Assembly: GCA_963971535.1 (NCBI GenBank)
Contig: OZ020593.1
Location: 35,064,576-35,128,575, forward strand
Source: Notolepis coatsorum
Taxonomy: Eukaryota > Chordata > Actinopteri > Aulopiformes > Paralepididae
Direction: 5' to 3'
DNA length: 64,000 nucleotides
The notes below the pieces were generated by a model. It ran no database searches. It was not told the origin of the DNA and saw nothing but the letters and a program-made list of their open reading frames with translations. Numbering within the stretch: position 1 is the stretch's first letter; each line of letters starts with the position of its first letter. Both the position numbers and the translations under genes were made by a program. Below, piece by piece: positions 1 through 12,488 of the stretch.

Positions 1-1515
1 CCAAGAGCGTTGGGTTATGAAAAATACCCATGTGTAAGTTGACTGTTTCAGCCAATCAGAATCGAGAAATTTGCATGCCGTTGTATAAACAGCATTATTG
101 TACATGCCATCATACACTTGCCATCCTTCTTCTTATTACTGTGTTGTGTCATCCAAAAATACTTTAATTTAGAGGTAATTCACACCACAACCATGTTACT
201 ATCACAAGATAGTGAATTAACAATAACGTTATCAGCTCTGGAAACGAGTGATAAATTCGGTTTGGTAATGTTTTGTAAAGTAACGTTACCAGCGTTTAGC
301 GCTAGCTAACGTTACCTAACTAGTAGCTAATGTTAGCCTAGCCTGTTTAGCCTACCTGCTAACTGTTATTGTTTATCATTGAGATCAAACTTACCGTATC
401 AACTTCAGCCACCTTCTCTTCTCTTTTTTGTCAGGAGGAAAGCTCCGTTTTGTTGACATCGTTCCTATTATTGCAACACGGAACACAGAAATCACTGCTT
501 GTAAAAATAAACAGCACAAACTGACTACTTCCGGGTTTTACTGACTACTTCCGCCCAACAACACACAGTACAAGCCCTGACGCCCCGCCCACGCAGTCAC
601 ACACAGTACAAGCCCTGAAGCCCCGACTCACACACAGTACAAGCCCCGCCCAGACGTTGGGCTCTGCAGATTTATGCTATTGGTCTCAGCACCCCGAGAA
701 ACTCCTGGGTGTTAACTGGAGGTCTCCTCTCGGTGTCATCACTGGGAGGAATTTCTCAAGAAACACATTGGTGAGTTACACGTCCGACTACCACACGTCC
801 TCCTCGCAAACAGCGGTAGTCCGTGTGTTTGATTTCTGTTCTCATGAAAGCGGCTCATTCTGGGATGGCGTTTGTGGTGGTGATGGTGGAGTCTCAGAGA
901 GGAGTGCTCCCAATTACCTAAATGAATCCACAGATGGCGGGACATACTGTTATTCTTGCTGATGGAACGTCTGGTGGCACTGACGCCAAGCAATCCACTC
1001 CTGGCCGGCACATGGCTCTCCAGAGGCTCACCGGTGCACTAACTGCGAATCAGTGCCGGAGTTGATTATCCCACATCGCTTCTGCCACGGAGCTGCTCGG
1101 TCAGTGATGCCGGTTGAATCCGACAACCTCATGACATAGATTGATTTTTGACAGCACCTGCCCTCGCGCCGCGACAGTGGCATAGGCTATTGAGACACAA
1201 TATAATTGTAGTGTGTTACAATATAATTAGAACCGCCACAACCGCCACTCCGTCTGTCATCCTATACGTTTTCTTTTGTCTTTGATACAAGGACTGCATC
1301 TGACAGCTAAACATGAGTTTTGTGGCCGTTTATATTTGTGATGTGTGTAACCGCTAAGAGTCAAAGAGACCTGTATTTTGAGTTAGATTTGGGTTAAGGA
1401 AGTTCTAAAATGCTTAATATTTTTAAGAATCAAACTCTTCAAAAATATATAGTGAATAATTCCACACTGTAGCTGTAACAAACATGCTGTCCAATCTCAT
1501 CCTATATAAAAACAT
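1..1515. other. Unassigned intergenic sequence
   Basis: I recognise no gene here. Around 300-360 the sequence is rich in GCTAACGTTA-like words. A small open frame at 657-962 and one opposite it at 739-1011 match no family I know and lack start or splice support. The stretch 521-655 holds short duplications: ACTGACTACTTCCG twice and CACACAGTACAAGCCC three times. Confidence 0.5.
521..655. repeat. Short tandem duplications
   Basis: Two copies of ACTGACTACTTCCG are followed by three spaced copies of CACACAGTACAAGCCC with GC-rich spacers. Seen directly. No function is implied. Confidence 0.7.
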
Positions 1516-1524
1516 ATACAAATC

Positions 1525-1864
1525 TTTTTATTTTTATCCACTTTTTCTCCTTTTAAAAATTTTTCTCCCATCCCAATTCCATTGTGCCAATTCTCCCATC
1601 CCCTGTCTTGAACGTTGCTCGCATATGCCCCCCACAGCCTGTCACATCTTTTCGCCTGCCAGCGCGGACTCTCATTGGCGAGGTGTAACGTGTGGGAGGC
1701 TCACACTACCCCCGCCATTTCCTGTCTCTGCTGTGCAGGCGTCCCCAACCGACCTGTAGGAGTCGCTGTCCACATCGTCCAGATTACCACCCATCGACTT
1801 CCACCCGCTAGTCGACCCGTTGGTGAAGAGCGCAATGTCCGCTGCGCCACCCAGCCGCCGTCAG
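1525..1864 (-). mobile_element. tRNA-derived SINE (family S1, copy 1)
   Basis: Flanked by the 9-bp repeat ATACAAATC (1516-1524 and 1865-1873), as left by LINE-driven retroposition. The tRNA-like head lies at the right end on the minus strand (GCGCAATGTCCGCTGCGCCA...CAGCCGCC), and the T-rich tail is at the left. Four more copies of the same family occur at 30030, 37566, 39214 and about 61925. This copy is shorter internally than those at 30030 and 37566. Non-coding; small open frames inside it are shadows. Confidence 0.85.
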
Positions 1865-1873
1865 ATACAAATC

Positions 1874-3179
1874 ATATAATCTGTATGATAGCATGTACAA
1901 CAGTGCTCTATATACAGCACAATTACATTTATATTTTTATATTTACTGCCTATTGAGAGAAAATGGTGGTTTTTTTCAATGTATATTTGGTTTATAAAAC
2001 TGATATAAAGAGACGCTTTAAGAGGGTAATATCATTATCATCACGGGATGATATTGACGGTGACGGTGGAGAAGAAGAGGTTTCACAAGCACACTGCCAG
2101 CGAGGGTGTTTTGTTTTGAATTCCTATTGGAAGACAAAACAAAGATAAGGGGCCACAGAGGCAGAGCGCGATGGAGGTTTTGACAGTAACTGCGTTTTGA
2201 TGTGTGTAAAGGTTATTTAGCAGTTGTCATGACAGCGCGGCACATGACAACCAGAAAGGGGTGGGCCGTCGTTGCTACGACGAAGATCTATAAGTCGAAC
2301 AGTGTTTCCGGGTGTGAGGCAGACCAAAGAAACGAATCCCACAGGAGGGAAGGGACCAAGAGACTCTCTCCTCTTATCACAGAGGGGGGGGGGGGGGGGA
2401 ATGCCACATCATCATTAGCTTCGGCTACCACGAGGATGGTCTTGGCTAACGAACAGGCCTGACCACTGTTTGAGACAGAGGGACAATAGACTGGACTGAA
2501 AGATCATTTAGAATAGACTTTGCAAGGACAATACAATATGTTAACATCTGAGCTGAGGTTCCTGTTTATAGCAATAAACAACACTTTTCCTCATAAGGTA
2601 TTTCACGTTGTTGAAGTGTCGAATTCTTACGGAGGTGGAGAATTATTATGCTTTGCGGATTGTACTAACGGGGTGAGATAAGGATTTAATCAACCGGTAT
2701 CGGAGACGTCAGGACCATTAAAATGACACAACACAGAGGAATTGGATGGAGAGCCAAACAGACGAAGACGTGATACTGGCCAGTTTGATCAGGATCTAAC
2801 ACTATATATATCCATATTTGTCTGAATATACCTGCATATAATCCTTCTATATACTTACTTATACACTGGCATATAACCCATAACTGTAAGATAGCATGTA
2901 CAATAATGCTGTATATATATATATTTATTCTCACCATATATATATAGCCACACCTATCTGTACTTACCTGCACATTTCCTTTTACATATCTGTAGATAAT
3001 ATATATCTGTACATATGCCTTACCTACTCTTACTAGTATGCTGCTGGCCAGTATGACTACTACCATACTGTTACTAGTACGCTGCTGGCCAGTATCACTG
3101 TACATATTATATTACAATTCTGTACATACTTCTGATTAGCACTACACTCAGTAGTACTAATTTATATATTTTATACACA
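1874..3179. other. Unassigned sequence with poly-G tract
   Basis: No gene recognised. A 17-base G run occurs at 2383-2399, and the stretch 2780-3180 is AT-rich with repeated TGTACATAT-like words. The block 2200-2640 contains AATAAACAACAC and resembles the tail of a retroelement, but I found no matching terminal repeat or TSD. Confidence 0.4.
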
Positions 3180-3262
3180 GTTGAATCACCTGTACATTGT
3201 ATATTACTATTTCACTTTACTGTACTTGTGCTGTATAATGACAATACATTTTAATCAAATCT
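3180..3262 (+). mobile_element. Possible LINE 3' tail
   Basis: The stretch ends in TGCTGTATAATGACAATA followed by an AT-rich run. This wording is typical of the 3' ends of fish L2/CR1-type LINEs as I remember them. No coding part is attached and no TSD was seen, so this is a weak call. Confidence 0.35.
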
Positions 3263-4033
3263 AATAACTACCTCAACCTGCCGAAGTGGAGCACTGCACT
3301 CTACTCGCCATGTATCAGCCTACATATGAAATTGAATTATTCACGCCAGTGTGAAAGTCAATATTTTGCTGGACGTGCTGTCGCTCGCCCAGCTTGACGG
3401 TGTCTCCTGGGCTTGTCTGGTGCTCCTGTCCTAACGGCTCCCGGCAACAGACATTCATCCTCAGGCGAGGCTGCTGTGCCAACAGCCTTTGTCAAGCGCC
3501 CGAGCGCCCTGCCCAGGGTACTCCGTCTTTCCTCCCCTAGTGCCTGGGTTGAGGACACTTGCCGGGGGGTAAAAATGCACTTTTGTTGTTTGGCAAATGC
3601 AAGCCTGTTTTGGATCGAGTCCTTGCTCTGCGCTTCTCAATATCATGGCGGTATGGCTGCAGTGTGGCTGCCAAGGTAAGAACCAGGCCCAGTTCCACAT
3701 CCCAATGACACATTCAATATTTGATGGAAAAAGTGCTTGTCTTTCAGTGAGGTTAGTTAAACAGGTGTCTCCGCGAGCGCAAACATTCATGCACACATGC
3801 CGCACACACTCATAGACACGCACACAACCATGGTACACGGTAAACAAACACTCATGATAGGGATGGCTGGGTAATGTAGAGGTCTATAAGCACCGAGGAG
3901 ACTGCCAGCGGTAATTCCAGCTTGGTCAGACCTTCCTATGAACACATTTGGCAGTGTTCGCTGGTGGGAAGCCGATGGGGTAGTAGTGTAGTAGCAGTAG
4001 TAGTTTTATTCAGTCAACACACAATACAATTAT
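3263..4033. other. Unassigned sequence
   Basis: Moderately GC-rich (3370-3570) unique-looking sequence with overlapping small open frames on both strands, none recognisable. A CACACA/ACGCACAC-rich stretch lies near 3790-3830. Confidence 0.4.
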
Positions 4034-5160
4034 CAAATCAAATTTATTTGTAAGACCTGACAACGTTAATGTCCCCATGGGCCAGACACGTCTTCTTTAA
4101 ACAAGTCAAGAAGAATCATCACAATGAATCAAGAACAAAACAAAAACACCATGAAGTCAAATTTCTTTAAATAAATGCAACACCCCATGCGAAGGTAAGG
4201 AAAAACTCACTAAAACCTAGCAATAGGAAAAAATGCACCACAGGCAATGTGGAGGAGAGAAACCTTAGAAGGGCCATTCAAGGGGCAATCTCCCTTCTTA
4301 GATGTCGGTGATAGTAGTGTTGCAATAAAACAGTTGGTAAGCATGCACTCATATGTGTAATGAAACACAGATAAGTGCATGCGATAGCAACTGAACATTT
4401 TGAAAGGCGGATCTATTTGAGGCAAGGGGGCGGCGCAGAGAGAGTCGCATCCTCCCGGTCATCATCACGGGACGTCCAACACTCCGGTCATCACTCCGAG
4501 ACAGCCACTCACAGGGAGACTGGACAGGCGTTAGACAGTTCGCGTGATTGTGATGGGCAAACATAGAAATAGATACAAGTGGTAAGCATATATGTGAATA
4601 GAATAGAAGTACTTGACCCAGCAATGAACTCCATGTCTAAACCACGTTGACAGACCACGGACAGAAGATGGTAAGAAGCTGATCCATGGCCTCGGTGGTG
4701 CACGTAGAACAGTCACTGCAATCTTGGCCAAGACCTCGAGACATCCACCACCTTGGTCAGCACTATGAGACAACCACTCAGAGAAATGATGGGGGGGGGG
4801 GGGGGGTTAGGACAGGGGTTAGAGAGTTCCCATGTTTGTAGTGGGCGGAGATGGAGCAATAAATACATGTAGTGAGCATATGCATACCTGGCGACAGTAG
4901 AATCATAGTATATAAGAAAATTGTGAAATTGAGTAATAGATAGAACTACTGCAAGCGTATGGATACAGGATGAGATACAAGACAATAGCTCAGGGCCGTA
5001 TGCCCCGGGGGGCAGGAGAAACCACTCAGAATTGGTCAGGGTGGAGCAGGTAAGGTTCAGCACTGCAGGCCAGACAGAAGGTGGTATGAAGCCGTTCCAT
5101 GGGACTGGTTGAGACAGAGGTTAAAAAGGTTCTCCCATGTCTGCAGAAAAGCAGACATGG
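4034..5160 (-). repeat. LINE-like tail and imperfect ~300-bp repeats
   Basis: AATCAAATTTATTTGTAAG at about 4036 resembles the reversed 3' end of a fish retroposon. From 4400 onward, similar blocks recur two to three times: GAGACAGCCACTCACAGG, GAGACAACCACTCAGAGA and GGAGAAACCACTCAGAAT, each followed by GGACAGG(C/G)GTTAGA(C/G)AGTT-like text and an AGCATAT(A/G) block. This suggests old tandem copies of about 300 bp. A 17-base G run interrupts the second copy at about 4791-4807. No protein is supported. Confidence 0.4.
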
Positions 5161-5175
5161 CCATCTGATTTCGGG

Positions 5176-6119
5176 TTAACACTTTAATCGCCGGAAACGC
5201 CGTAACTCGTCATTGCCCGCCATGCTCATTCTGCCGAAGACGCCGTAACACGTCTTTGATATCAATATTTCAAAAATCTGTGATCGAAATCATATTTCTC
5301 CTCCGGGACCTGAGATATACTGCTGATCTCCACTCAACTCTCTAACGGTTCAAGAGCGCCATCTGGTGGCCGATCGGTAGATCGGCCAACAGGAAGTGAC
5401 GCGCCAAACAGGAAGTGCTCATCCATATTTCGTCCGGGCACTCGCGATCGTTAGCCGGACTCCATCTCAACACACTGGATAATCAATCGCTCGCCCTAAC
5501 TCAATAAACAACGTTATTTGGACGTATATAGTATTATACAACCTGGAAATGGTTCATCTAGATCAACATCCCATAATCGAAAACTGTCTACTCCAAGCTG
5601 ATCGTCCAACGGCGCGAGGAAGATACGGTAAGATCCAGCGTTATTTTCTAACGTGTTCCATATAAACTGCTCTGATGATCATATGACCCACACTAGGTGA
5701 ATGATATAACGTTGCCCACGGAATTAAAAACGACCCCCCGCCCATCCGGTCAACATCAGATGATACGTAGTAACTTGTAGAAGTACCTCCAAGTACCTCT
5801 GGCACCGATCGCTACCAAACTGTATTTGATCATCAATATAATGCATTTGGGTCTATAAATCAAGTTCTGGAGAAAGCTGCAGAAAACGATAAAAACATAC
5901 TTATACTTTAGACCATATTTTAGTATGAATATGTGAATGAAAAAGTATAACGTTGCTACACCCTGAACAATGGATATAGGACATTGAATGGGCCATAATA
6001 ATGACAATTTAGCATTGTCAAAGTTATAGCCCTGCAAAGAAGGGGAACTTCTCCATAGACAAATAGAGCTGGCTAGGGATGGTAAATTATGAATTTAACC
6101 ATGGCGATCAAAGTGTTAA
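5176..6119. mobile_element. piggyBac MITE (family P1, copy a)
   Basis: Bounded by TTAA at 5176-5179 and 6116-6119, the hallmark piggyBac target. The inner ends are inverted: CACTTTAATCGCC on the left and GGCGATCAAAGTG on the right. The interior shares long stretches with the elements at 17310, 48594 and 56727, including GAATATGTGAATGAAAAAGT and GGCCATAATAATG. No transposase is seen. The length of about 0.94 kb fits a non-autonomous derivative moved by a piggyBac transposase in trans. Confidence 0.88.
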
Positions 6120-6711
6120 TAGCGTATACAGGCAAGAAATGGCAACGTCTATAGTGGAATCAACGTATAGGGCTTTAATTCAGGATTTCATGAATTACCC
6201 TAGACCGCTCTAAACCATACTTATATTCACCACGGTATAACACAGGAACTATACATAGCTATAATATAGAATATAGTTATAGCTCTACAAACAAGGTGAC
6301 TCAGTCCTATATTTTAAAGCGTGGCAATGCGACCACAGGGCCATGGCTAATCCCCGGCACTGAATGAGTTAAGAGGCATCCGTCACAATATATTATTTGA
6401 ACTAAACTCGGGATTCAGAAAATCCCATTCCACAGAAATCAGCCTTTTATATATTAACAGACTCAGATCAGAAAGGAGGTTGATGCAGGCAGATTCTGTG
6501 GAATGGTTATGTTAGATCTTCAAAAGGCCTATCCTGCTGTTTAGGCTAAAGGCCATGAGCAAGATGACCATTCAATGGGTAAATTCTTACCTCTCTGGAA
6601 GGACATGGGATGCATAGTGGATAAGTTGTGGAGTCCCTCAAGGTGTCCTAGGGCCACTCTTTTTATTATCATTTTTTTTTTTTTTTTTAATGAATGTACT
6701 GTATTAATGAC

Positions 6712-7750
6712 TTAACCTCTTCAGCCCGAGCGGTCTGTCGGCAGGCCGCAGATGACATCACGTCATAAATCCATGTCTACAGACTGTATGGATTAATGTT
6801 GCGTTTTTCCCCTCAAATGTAGCCAAGAGTAAAGACCCTAATCCTGTCAAAACAGCAGTCATAGTGTATATTTTCAGCAATACGTTTGTTTACCAATAGG
6901 TTAAATTGTTATCAGTGAAATATTCGTTTTTGAAATGCATTAATTTACAAGCAATTATCTGCCATTTTGAATCCGTGCTGCAATTCTGTTTGTAGTCATA
7001 TGAGGAGACGAGACCTTGAGCTTTGAATGAGCATTGAAATTTCGAAAAACGACATTACCCAGCTCATGCCATGATGTCATGTCTGGTCATTTTTAGCATG
7101 GTGTTATTCACAGTCAGTGTTACATGTGGGTGTGTTGTACCCTGATCAGGTGTTCCCAGTGTGATGTGTAATGTCTAGTTGTAGTCCCCTGTCCTGGTCT
7201 TGTAGTTCCTTATCGTTTCCCTCCCAGGTGTACCCATTTGTAATCAGCCCAGGTGTGTCTTGTCTCGTCATCCCCTCGTGTACAACTGTTCTGTCCTCCC
7301 CTGTGTGAGATTCTGATCCTGTTTGTACAGTCCTGTGTTTTGTTTTCGTTATTTTATGTTATTCCTTTTGATTACAAAACCCAGGGTAAATATAATTAAA
7401 TATCTTTTTTGGTTACTTTGGCTACCGTTTCCTAATTATGTTACATTGACAAGACGACGAGCACTCCTTCAGTCAATGGTAACGTAATAGTCAGAATAAC
7501 GATGATGATGCAAGATGCAAAGAAAAATCATAATTTATATTCTCCTTTGTTGCATCACAATTTACTCAAGCCTAGTAACAGACACAATATCCCTTACACT
7601 GGGAATACATTACTTGAGATCCATAGATGTCCCTAGATACCAAGAACCTGCAAATGGACCTTGTTGTAGAAGTGGAGCAATCTTCCATTTACTTAGGTAT
7701 GTATTTTTATGCAGATTTTCTGAAAATAGGGCTAGGGCTTAACAGGTTAA
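6712..7750. mobile_element. TTAA MITE (piggyBac-like family P2, copy a)
   Basis: TTAA at 6712-6715 and 7747-7750. The ends are inverted: CCTCTTCAGCCC against GGGCTTAACAGG. It is inserted inside the LINE reverse transcriptase. Its segment at about 6790-6900 matches, in reverse complement, 38060-38170 and the resumed part at 38810-38850, so the family occurs twice in the window. No transposase is recognisable; the small open frames at 7515-7863 are shadows or LINE sequence. Confidence 0.8.
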
Positions 7751-7967
7751 ATGCTGCCTGTTCATCTGACCTTTTTATTTATGCAGATGATTCAGCTCAT
7801 CTCGCAGTTGTAAAAAAGTCTTTCACAAGTGTGAGGAACTTCAAAGTGTCTACTGTCTTCTAGACAGAACAGAGGCCATCCTTTTTGGATCCAGAATTAA
7901 ACTGGGAAAGAGTTGAAGGTAAAGGTAGGAGAGACTGTTATTTTAGGACACTGGACTATTTAGGATG

Positions 7968-8830
7968 TACCGTAAAACATAAATTAATAGCCTGGGCTTT
8001 TATTTGCTCCAATCACTGAACTCAACTGGCCTATATTTGGGACAGGTGTCTATATGGGACAGGCCTTCCTTTTGCACAAAACTCTTGCTCAGCAAAGATG
8101 GGAAATGTTATCAAAGTGTTTATTTAAACCAGTATTAATATTACTTGTATATAAATATTACTATCAAATAACATCAATTACGAATCATTCATTGCACATC
8201 TAGGCCAACCTCATGAGAGAGAGAGAGACACCTGTATCAAACCTCTCGTATCCACTGTACAGTAGTTGAGCCGACCATATCAAACCACACCGCTGTATCA
8301 TCCATAGCTATGATTTTGCTCTCCTGTCCCGTCTTTTTCTCAATCATCCAACGAACAAAACAAAAATTTTTGAACAAAAATTCACCAGCTTCTCCGTGAA
8401 GTGCCTGGGGTCTTCTGACAGAAAAGTTATTTTGGTGGAGGATCTGTCAAGCCAGCAGCACTAAAGTCCTCCCCATCCCTGCTGTCACTCACGGTGCCAT
8501 AGATTTCTTCAGCCTTCATCCTGATCATCTTGCGGGTGACTGAGATGTCGTGACTCGCACATGTTTAGCTCCAGCTCATCGATAGCCTTCTTCCTCCCCC
8601 CACCACGCAGTCTGGGAGTTTTGTTGTGCACATTTGACAATTGATATTTGAATGCAAGTACAATTTTTAAACGAACAGCTTCCCAGCGTCAGTGGCAACC
8701 AGATAACAATTAATGTAGAACTCGGGTTCTGATTGAGGCAGGCCTTTATTTGTCAAAACATGTAGCCACACCCGGCCAGTAAAATGGACAGGCCTCTATA
8801 TGGGACTTGGCTTTTAAGTTTTATGGTCTA
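7968..8830 (-). mobile_element. pogo/Tigger-like element, degraded
   Basis: TA dinucleotides flank both ends (7968-7969, 8829-8830), with related inverted ends: CCGTAAAACATAAATTAATA on the left, and GACCATAAAACTTAAAAGCC read inward from the right. On the minus strand, about 8280-8560 carries fragments of a CENPB/Tigger-type transposase: VTRKMIRMKAEEIYG (helix-turn-helix region), a piece resembling the linker, and MDDTAVWFDMVG, which contains the first catalytic Asp motif of pogo transposases. Stops and frame changes separate them, so it is inactive. It lies within the LINE remnant. Confidence 0.72.
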
Positions 8831-9100
8831 TATAGATAAACATATATCACGGGAAGCCATGGCTCTGAAAGCCCTCACTAACATCAGTCAAAAGACTAAT
8901 GAAGGCAAGACAATCTAAGTTGTTGGACAGATCAACATTAATGTCATTAGCATGAGCATTAGTTTGATGCTGACACCTCCTGGTTCAATAGTACACCACA
9001 GCACATGACAAGTAAACACCAGACTACCCAAAACAAGTTCATCAGGGTTGTTTTAAAGTGACCTCCACTTACTCATCTTGATACAGGCTCGGAAGAAATG

Positions 9101-9880
9101 GCTAGCAAATCATCTCTCAGAATGGGGACCTTACTCACGCAAATTAACTCAGTGTTGTCTCATTTTACGTGATCTATGTCTATTCACCCCTCCCCCCGGG
9201 ACCCCACCAGAAGGACCGCAATGGAAATAAGCCTGTGGGCTTTATTGTGTAATTGGACCGCGGCGTATGTGATGACTGTGTTCAGGTGAAACAGCATTAC
9301 ACGCGCTTCATCATTGTCAAAACAAATCTAACCTGTCTACTCGTCTCTCAGCGCGTGGGTTAGACGGCCGGGGATCCGTCCAGTTCGTACCGGGCGGAGG
9401 GGATGAGAGGAGGCGTCTGAGGAGCGGTCATGCCCATTAGGGTTAACGCATCCCCCCCCCCCACTACACTTTGTTTCATTTCATCACCGCCCGCCTCGCT
9501 GCGTCGCACAGAGCCCAGGAGCTCCAGTCTCCCCGGTTCCCCCGAGTGTTCACTTCACGGCGCATTAGCCTGAACATGTAAAAAGGGGAGGCAGGGAACG
9601 GAGTAGAAGGGGAAAAAAAGAGAATGAAATGGGAGCTACCAATGTTCATCACCTGGCGTGACACACGGTACCTGGCAGACATGTACGTGACCCTCTTTAG
9701 CTGCTCTCACACTCCGAGTGACTTCCGTTAAGCGGCTAGACCCGCGCGGTGGGAAATTAAGAAAACAGCTGCGAAGCGATATTAATGTGGGAACGCGGTA
9801 ATGGGTCAGGGTGAGCACAGAGAGCGAATGAGAGGAAACGGGTATCAGGTTAAAAAAAAATAAGAGAAAAGTAATAATGT
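9101..9880. other. Unassigned sequence
   Basis: Probably unique flanking DNA. No family recognised. A C/G-rich part at 9340-9480 contains a short poly-C run. Open frames at 9476-9950 on the minus strand have no recognisable domains. Confidence 0.4.
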
Positions 9881-10058
9881 GAGGGTGTAACGTTCCGCCC
9901 GTTACTGGACTGTCCCTGGCCTTCAGGGTTTTTCCCCTCCTCTCTCTCATGCTCTCTCTCCCTTTCCCTTCATGTTCCCCTGTTAGTCTTGTGTTATATT
10001 CCTAGTGTTGATGGTATGTTCCTAGTGTTTGTTATATTCCTAGTGTTGATGTTATATT

Positions 10059-10546
10059 CCTTTTTTTTTCTTTTTTTTTTTAAATAATGCAGGACCTCTT
10101 TAGGGGGGTCTTTATTCGGCATGCAACAAACTAGACATGCAATTGGAGCGGCACACACACACACATGCATTGTCTTTCCTCAGTCGCCGATGCGATTGAG
10201 TCTCTGCGCTTGACCCATCCCATCGTCCTTCCCCCCATGGGCAGCCGGGAGCAGATAGGGCGTCAACGTGAGCCGCGCCCCGGGGACCAATCCAAGTGCT
10301 CCTGTCCGTCTTCGTCAAGGACACCACAGCGTTAGCGATCTGTTGTTGTGCATGTTTTTCCATTGGGTTTATCTTATCGGGGGGGAAACCCTTGCGAGCA
10401 CGGGGAGAACATGCAAACTCCACACAGAAAGGCCTGGGAGATACCCCACCTGGGTACCTGGCATCATGGAAACCTGGTCCCCAAGCGGGAATCGAACCCT
10501 GGACCTTCTGTGAGGCGACAGTGTTAACCACTACACCACGTGCCGC
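10059..10546 (-). mobile_element. tRNA-derived V-type SINE
   Basis: Read on the minus strand it begins with a tRNA-like head: CGGCACGTGGTGTAGTGGTT (box A region) and GGGTTCGATTCCCGC (box B). This is followed by the GTGTGGAGTTTGCATGTTCT body common in fish SINEs, and it ends in a T-rich stretch on the plus strand (10059-10081), which is its poly-A tail. It sits in the LTR-A minisatellite. The open frames over it are not genes. Confidence 0.8.
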
Positions 10547-11674
10547 CGTTAGTCTGTTATATTCCTAGTGTCTGTTATATTCCTAGTGTCTGTTATATTC
10601 CTAGTTGTAACTGAGGGGTACAATTCCCTGACTGTATTGATAAGTATGGTATCATTAAACCACTACCGCTTTATGTACTTTAACTACTGGCCATACAGTA
10701 CACGATATCTAAATATGATGAACACTTTCCACAATGAAATCGGTTCCAGTCAAAGGTAATAATCAAATATTTAATGGAGCAAAAGGTACATAGAATATTT
10801 ATCTTACATTTATCATTTTAATGCACTTGTAAGGCAAATGAGTACTCGTAGGCAAATCAACACTGAATGTCCAATCTCTGGTTACGCAGGAAGCAAGTAT
10901 ACAACCTGGCTCTTAGGGAATTATATCTATGGTACACTTAATGATATAGCGGGATATTCTGGAGGGGGTCCTCCCAGTTGTAAGCCGGTAGGGGGGGTAG
11001 GAGAGCCGTCGGTAGTAGACCGTCTGGTCAACGATATCTATGGAGACTTCAAGTACAGAAGACAGTGCAATAGACTCTTGATCCGCAGATGAATACACCT
11101 TGGTTCTCTTGTAGGCTGTAGCTCCACAATGAAGAAGAAGCTAGGCGACCTCAGTCTCTCTGAGCGCCGACTCAACTTGACTCCTCTCGGGGGTAAATCC
11201 AACACTCACAGGCGTCGGCGATTATCCGCTCCACAAATCACAGTACCAAAGCAAATATATATTCCAGCCGCATAGGGCTCAGCAGTCGTCGGGTAGGTAA
11301 TCCAGTGTACATGTCCCTCGGTCCTCGCCTAGATCTCCTCGGATGAAAGCGCCATGTGGTCGGCCCAACCTGGATAAGACTCTAGATAACACGAGGAAGC
11401 GTTGGAGATGCTGGTCACTTTAGAACTCTAACCGCACGATGCACCATACACGATAGACTATTATTACTTGATAGAAATACGTCGCACTCGACGGTACAGT
11501 GCCAAACTCTGACAATTCAGTTATTAATTCGCACGAGGTCTCAATGCTATTCTAAGGCCAAACAGGCCATACTTCACCGCACGTCGTATCGTGGGTGAGG
11601 CTTCACGTTCTGTTACTAAGTTGGGAAGAAGGGTAAGGGACTTCTACATTTACTTGCGCCATATTTATATGCAC

Positions 11675-12032
11675 TGTTGGTGACAGGTATAGACAAGACG
11701 GGTTGTTATGGTCACGTCATTCACAAATGGGTCACGTGGTGTAGTAGTATGAGTAAAAGTCAGCTGTTCACCGGCGGGTTTCAGGTATTGAAATGATGAG
11801 GGAGTGAACGGGGAAGTCATACTTTGCTAACCGCACGTTACACAATATCCAATCAAGCTGTGATTTGCTTTTAATGACGTTACTATATCAACTGCTTTTA
11901 ATCGCAATAAAGTAACCAAACGCAGTATCCTGGAGCAGTGATTTCATGACAATCGGCGCGTCTGGCAGGTAGAATTGTTTCCCCGGTTTAGTCTCTCGGT
12001 GACTCCATAAATGTTTGGATAGTCGCCATACA
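11675..12032 (+). repeat. 5' LTR of the BEL/Pao element
   Basis: 358 bp, TG...CA ends, preceded by TGCAC. Compared by eye with 16388-16745, I find no difference. Confidence 0.88.
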
Positions 12033-12488
12033 TTTGTTAGCAAAAGCGACACTGAACGAAGGATTGGATCCACGAAAGGTCCCGATAAGTCAGACATTAT
12101 TGGACGGAGCAAAGGAGCAACGCGCGCATGTAAACAATGGGATGATCGCACGCACGCACAAAGGACCGGATCGATCCAGCATACGTCAACGGATTTGCGG
12201 TAACGTAACCCGACCCGTTGCGCAGTGTGGACCCATGTTGGTTCGTTTGGAACAGTTTTGAGCTGGTTCTACCTAACTAACTGTTATTATGCTGAAACAC
12301 GCTGTGGATGTGTGTGCGCAGCCCGCCGGGCAAAACTTCTATTATGTGTGTGTGAGTGTGACAACAAACAATTGACGTGCGCTGCACTGCTCTCTTGCCG
12401 TGGCTGATATATGTGGCGGGTTTTGCAAATGCGTTGAATGTTGGAATTGGATTCTCATGGCTTGTGATAACTTTCTTGTGCTTTCAAA

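Larger units (their letters stand above)
6370..9100 (+). pseudogene. LINE reverse-transcriptase remnant split by two DNA transposons
   Basis: Three collinear pieces (6370-6711, 7751-7967, 8831-about 9100) read as parts of a non-LTR retrotransposon ORF2. Piece 1 shows SGFRKSHSTE, MVMLDLQKAYPAV (first catalytic Asp region) and SCGVPQGVLGP. Piece 2 shows DLFIYADDSAHLAV (YADD catalytic box) and TEAILFGS. Piece 3 shows QNKFIRVVLKSPPLTHL from the distal part. The frame breaks several times and a stop interrupts it, so it is dead. Removing the TTAA element at 6712-7750 rejoins the coding line just before the YADD box, which shows that the LINE is older than the piggyBac insertion. The clade looks L2/CR1-like from memory but is not certain. 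Confidence 0.75.

Noticed and set aside
657-962. Small gene at the left edge of the window
   Set aside because: No recognisable domain, no splice or promoter support, and an equally long frame on the opposite strand.
3358-3847. Short GC-rich coding region
   Set aside because: Overlapping frames on both strands of similar length indicate base composition rather than coding.
7080-7446. Possible solo LTR inside the P2 MITE
   Set aside because: TGTTA-type start and TGTTACA-type end words occur, but I could not define a matching pair with a target duplication.
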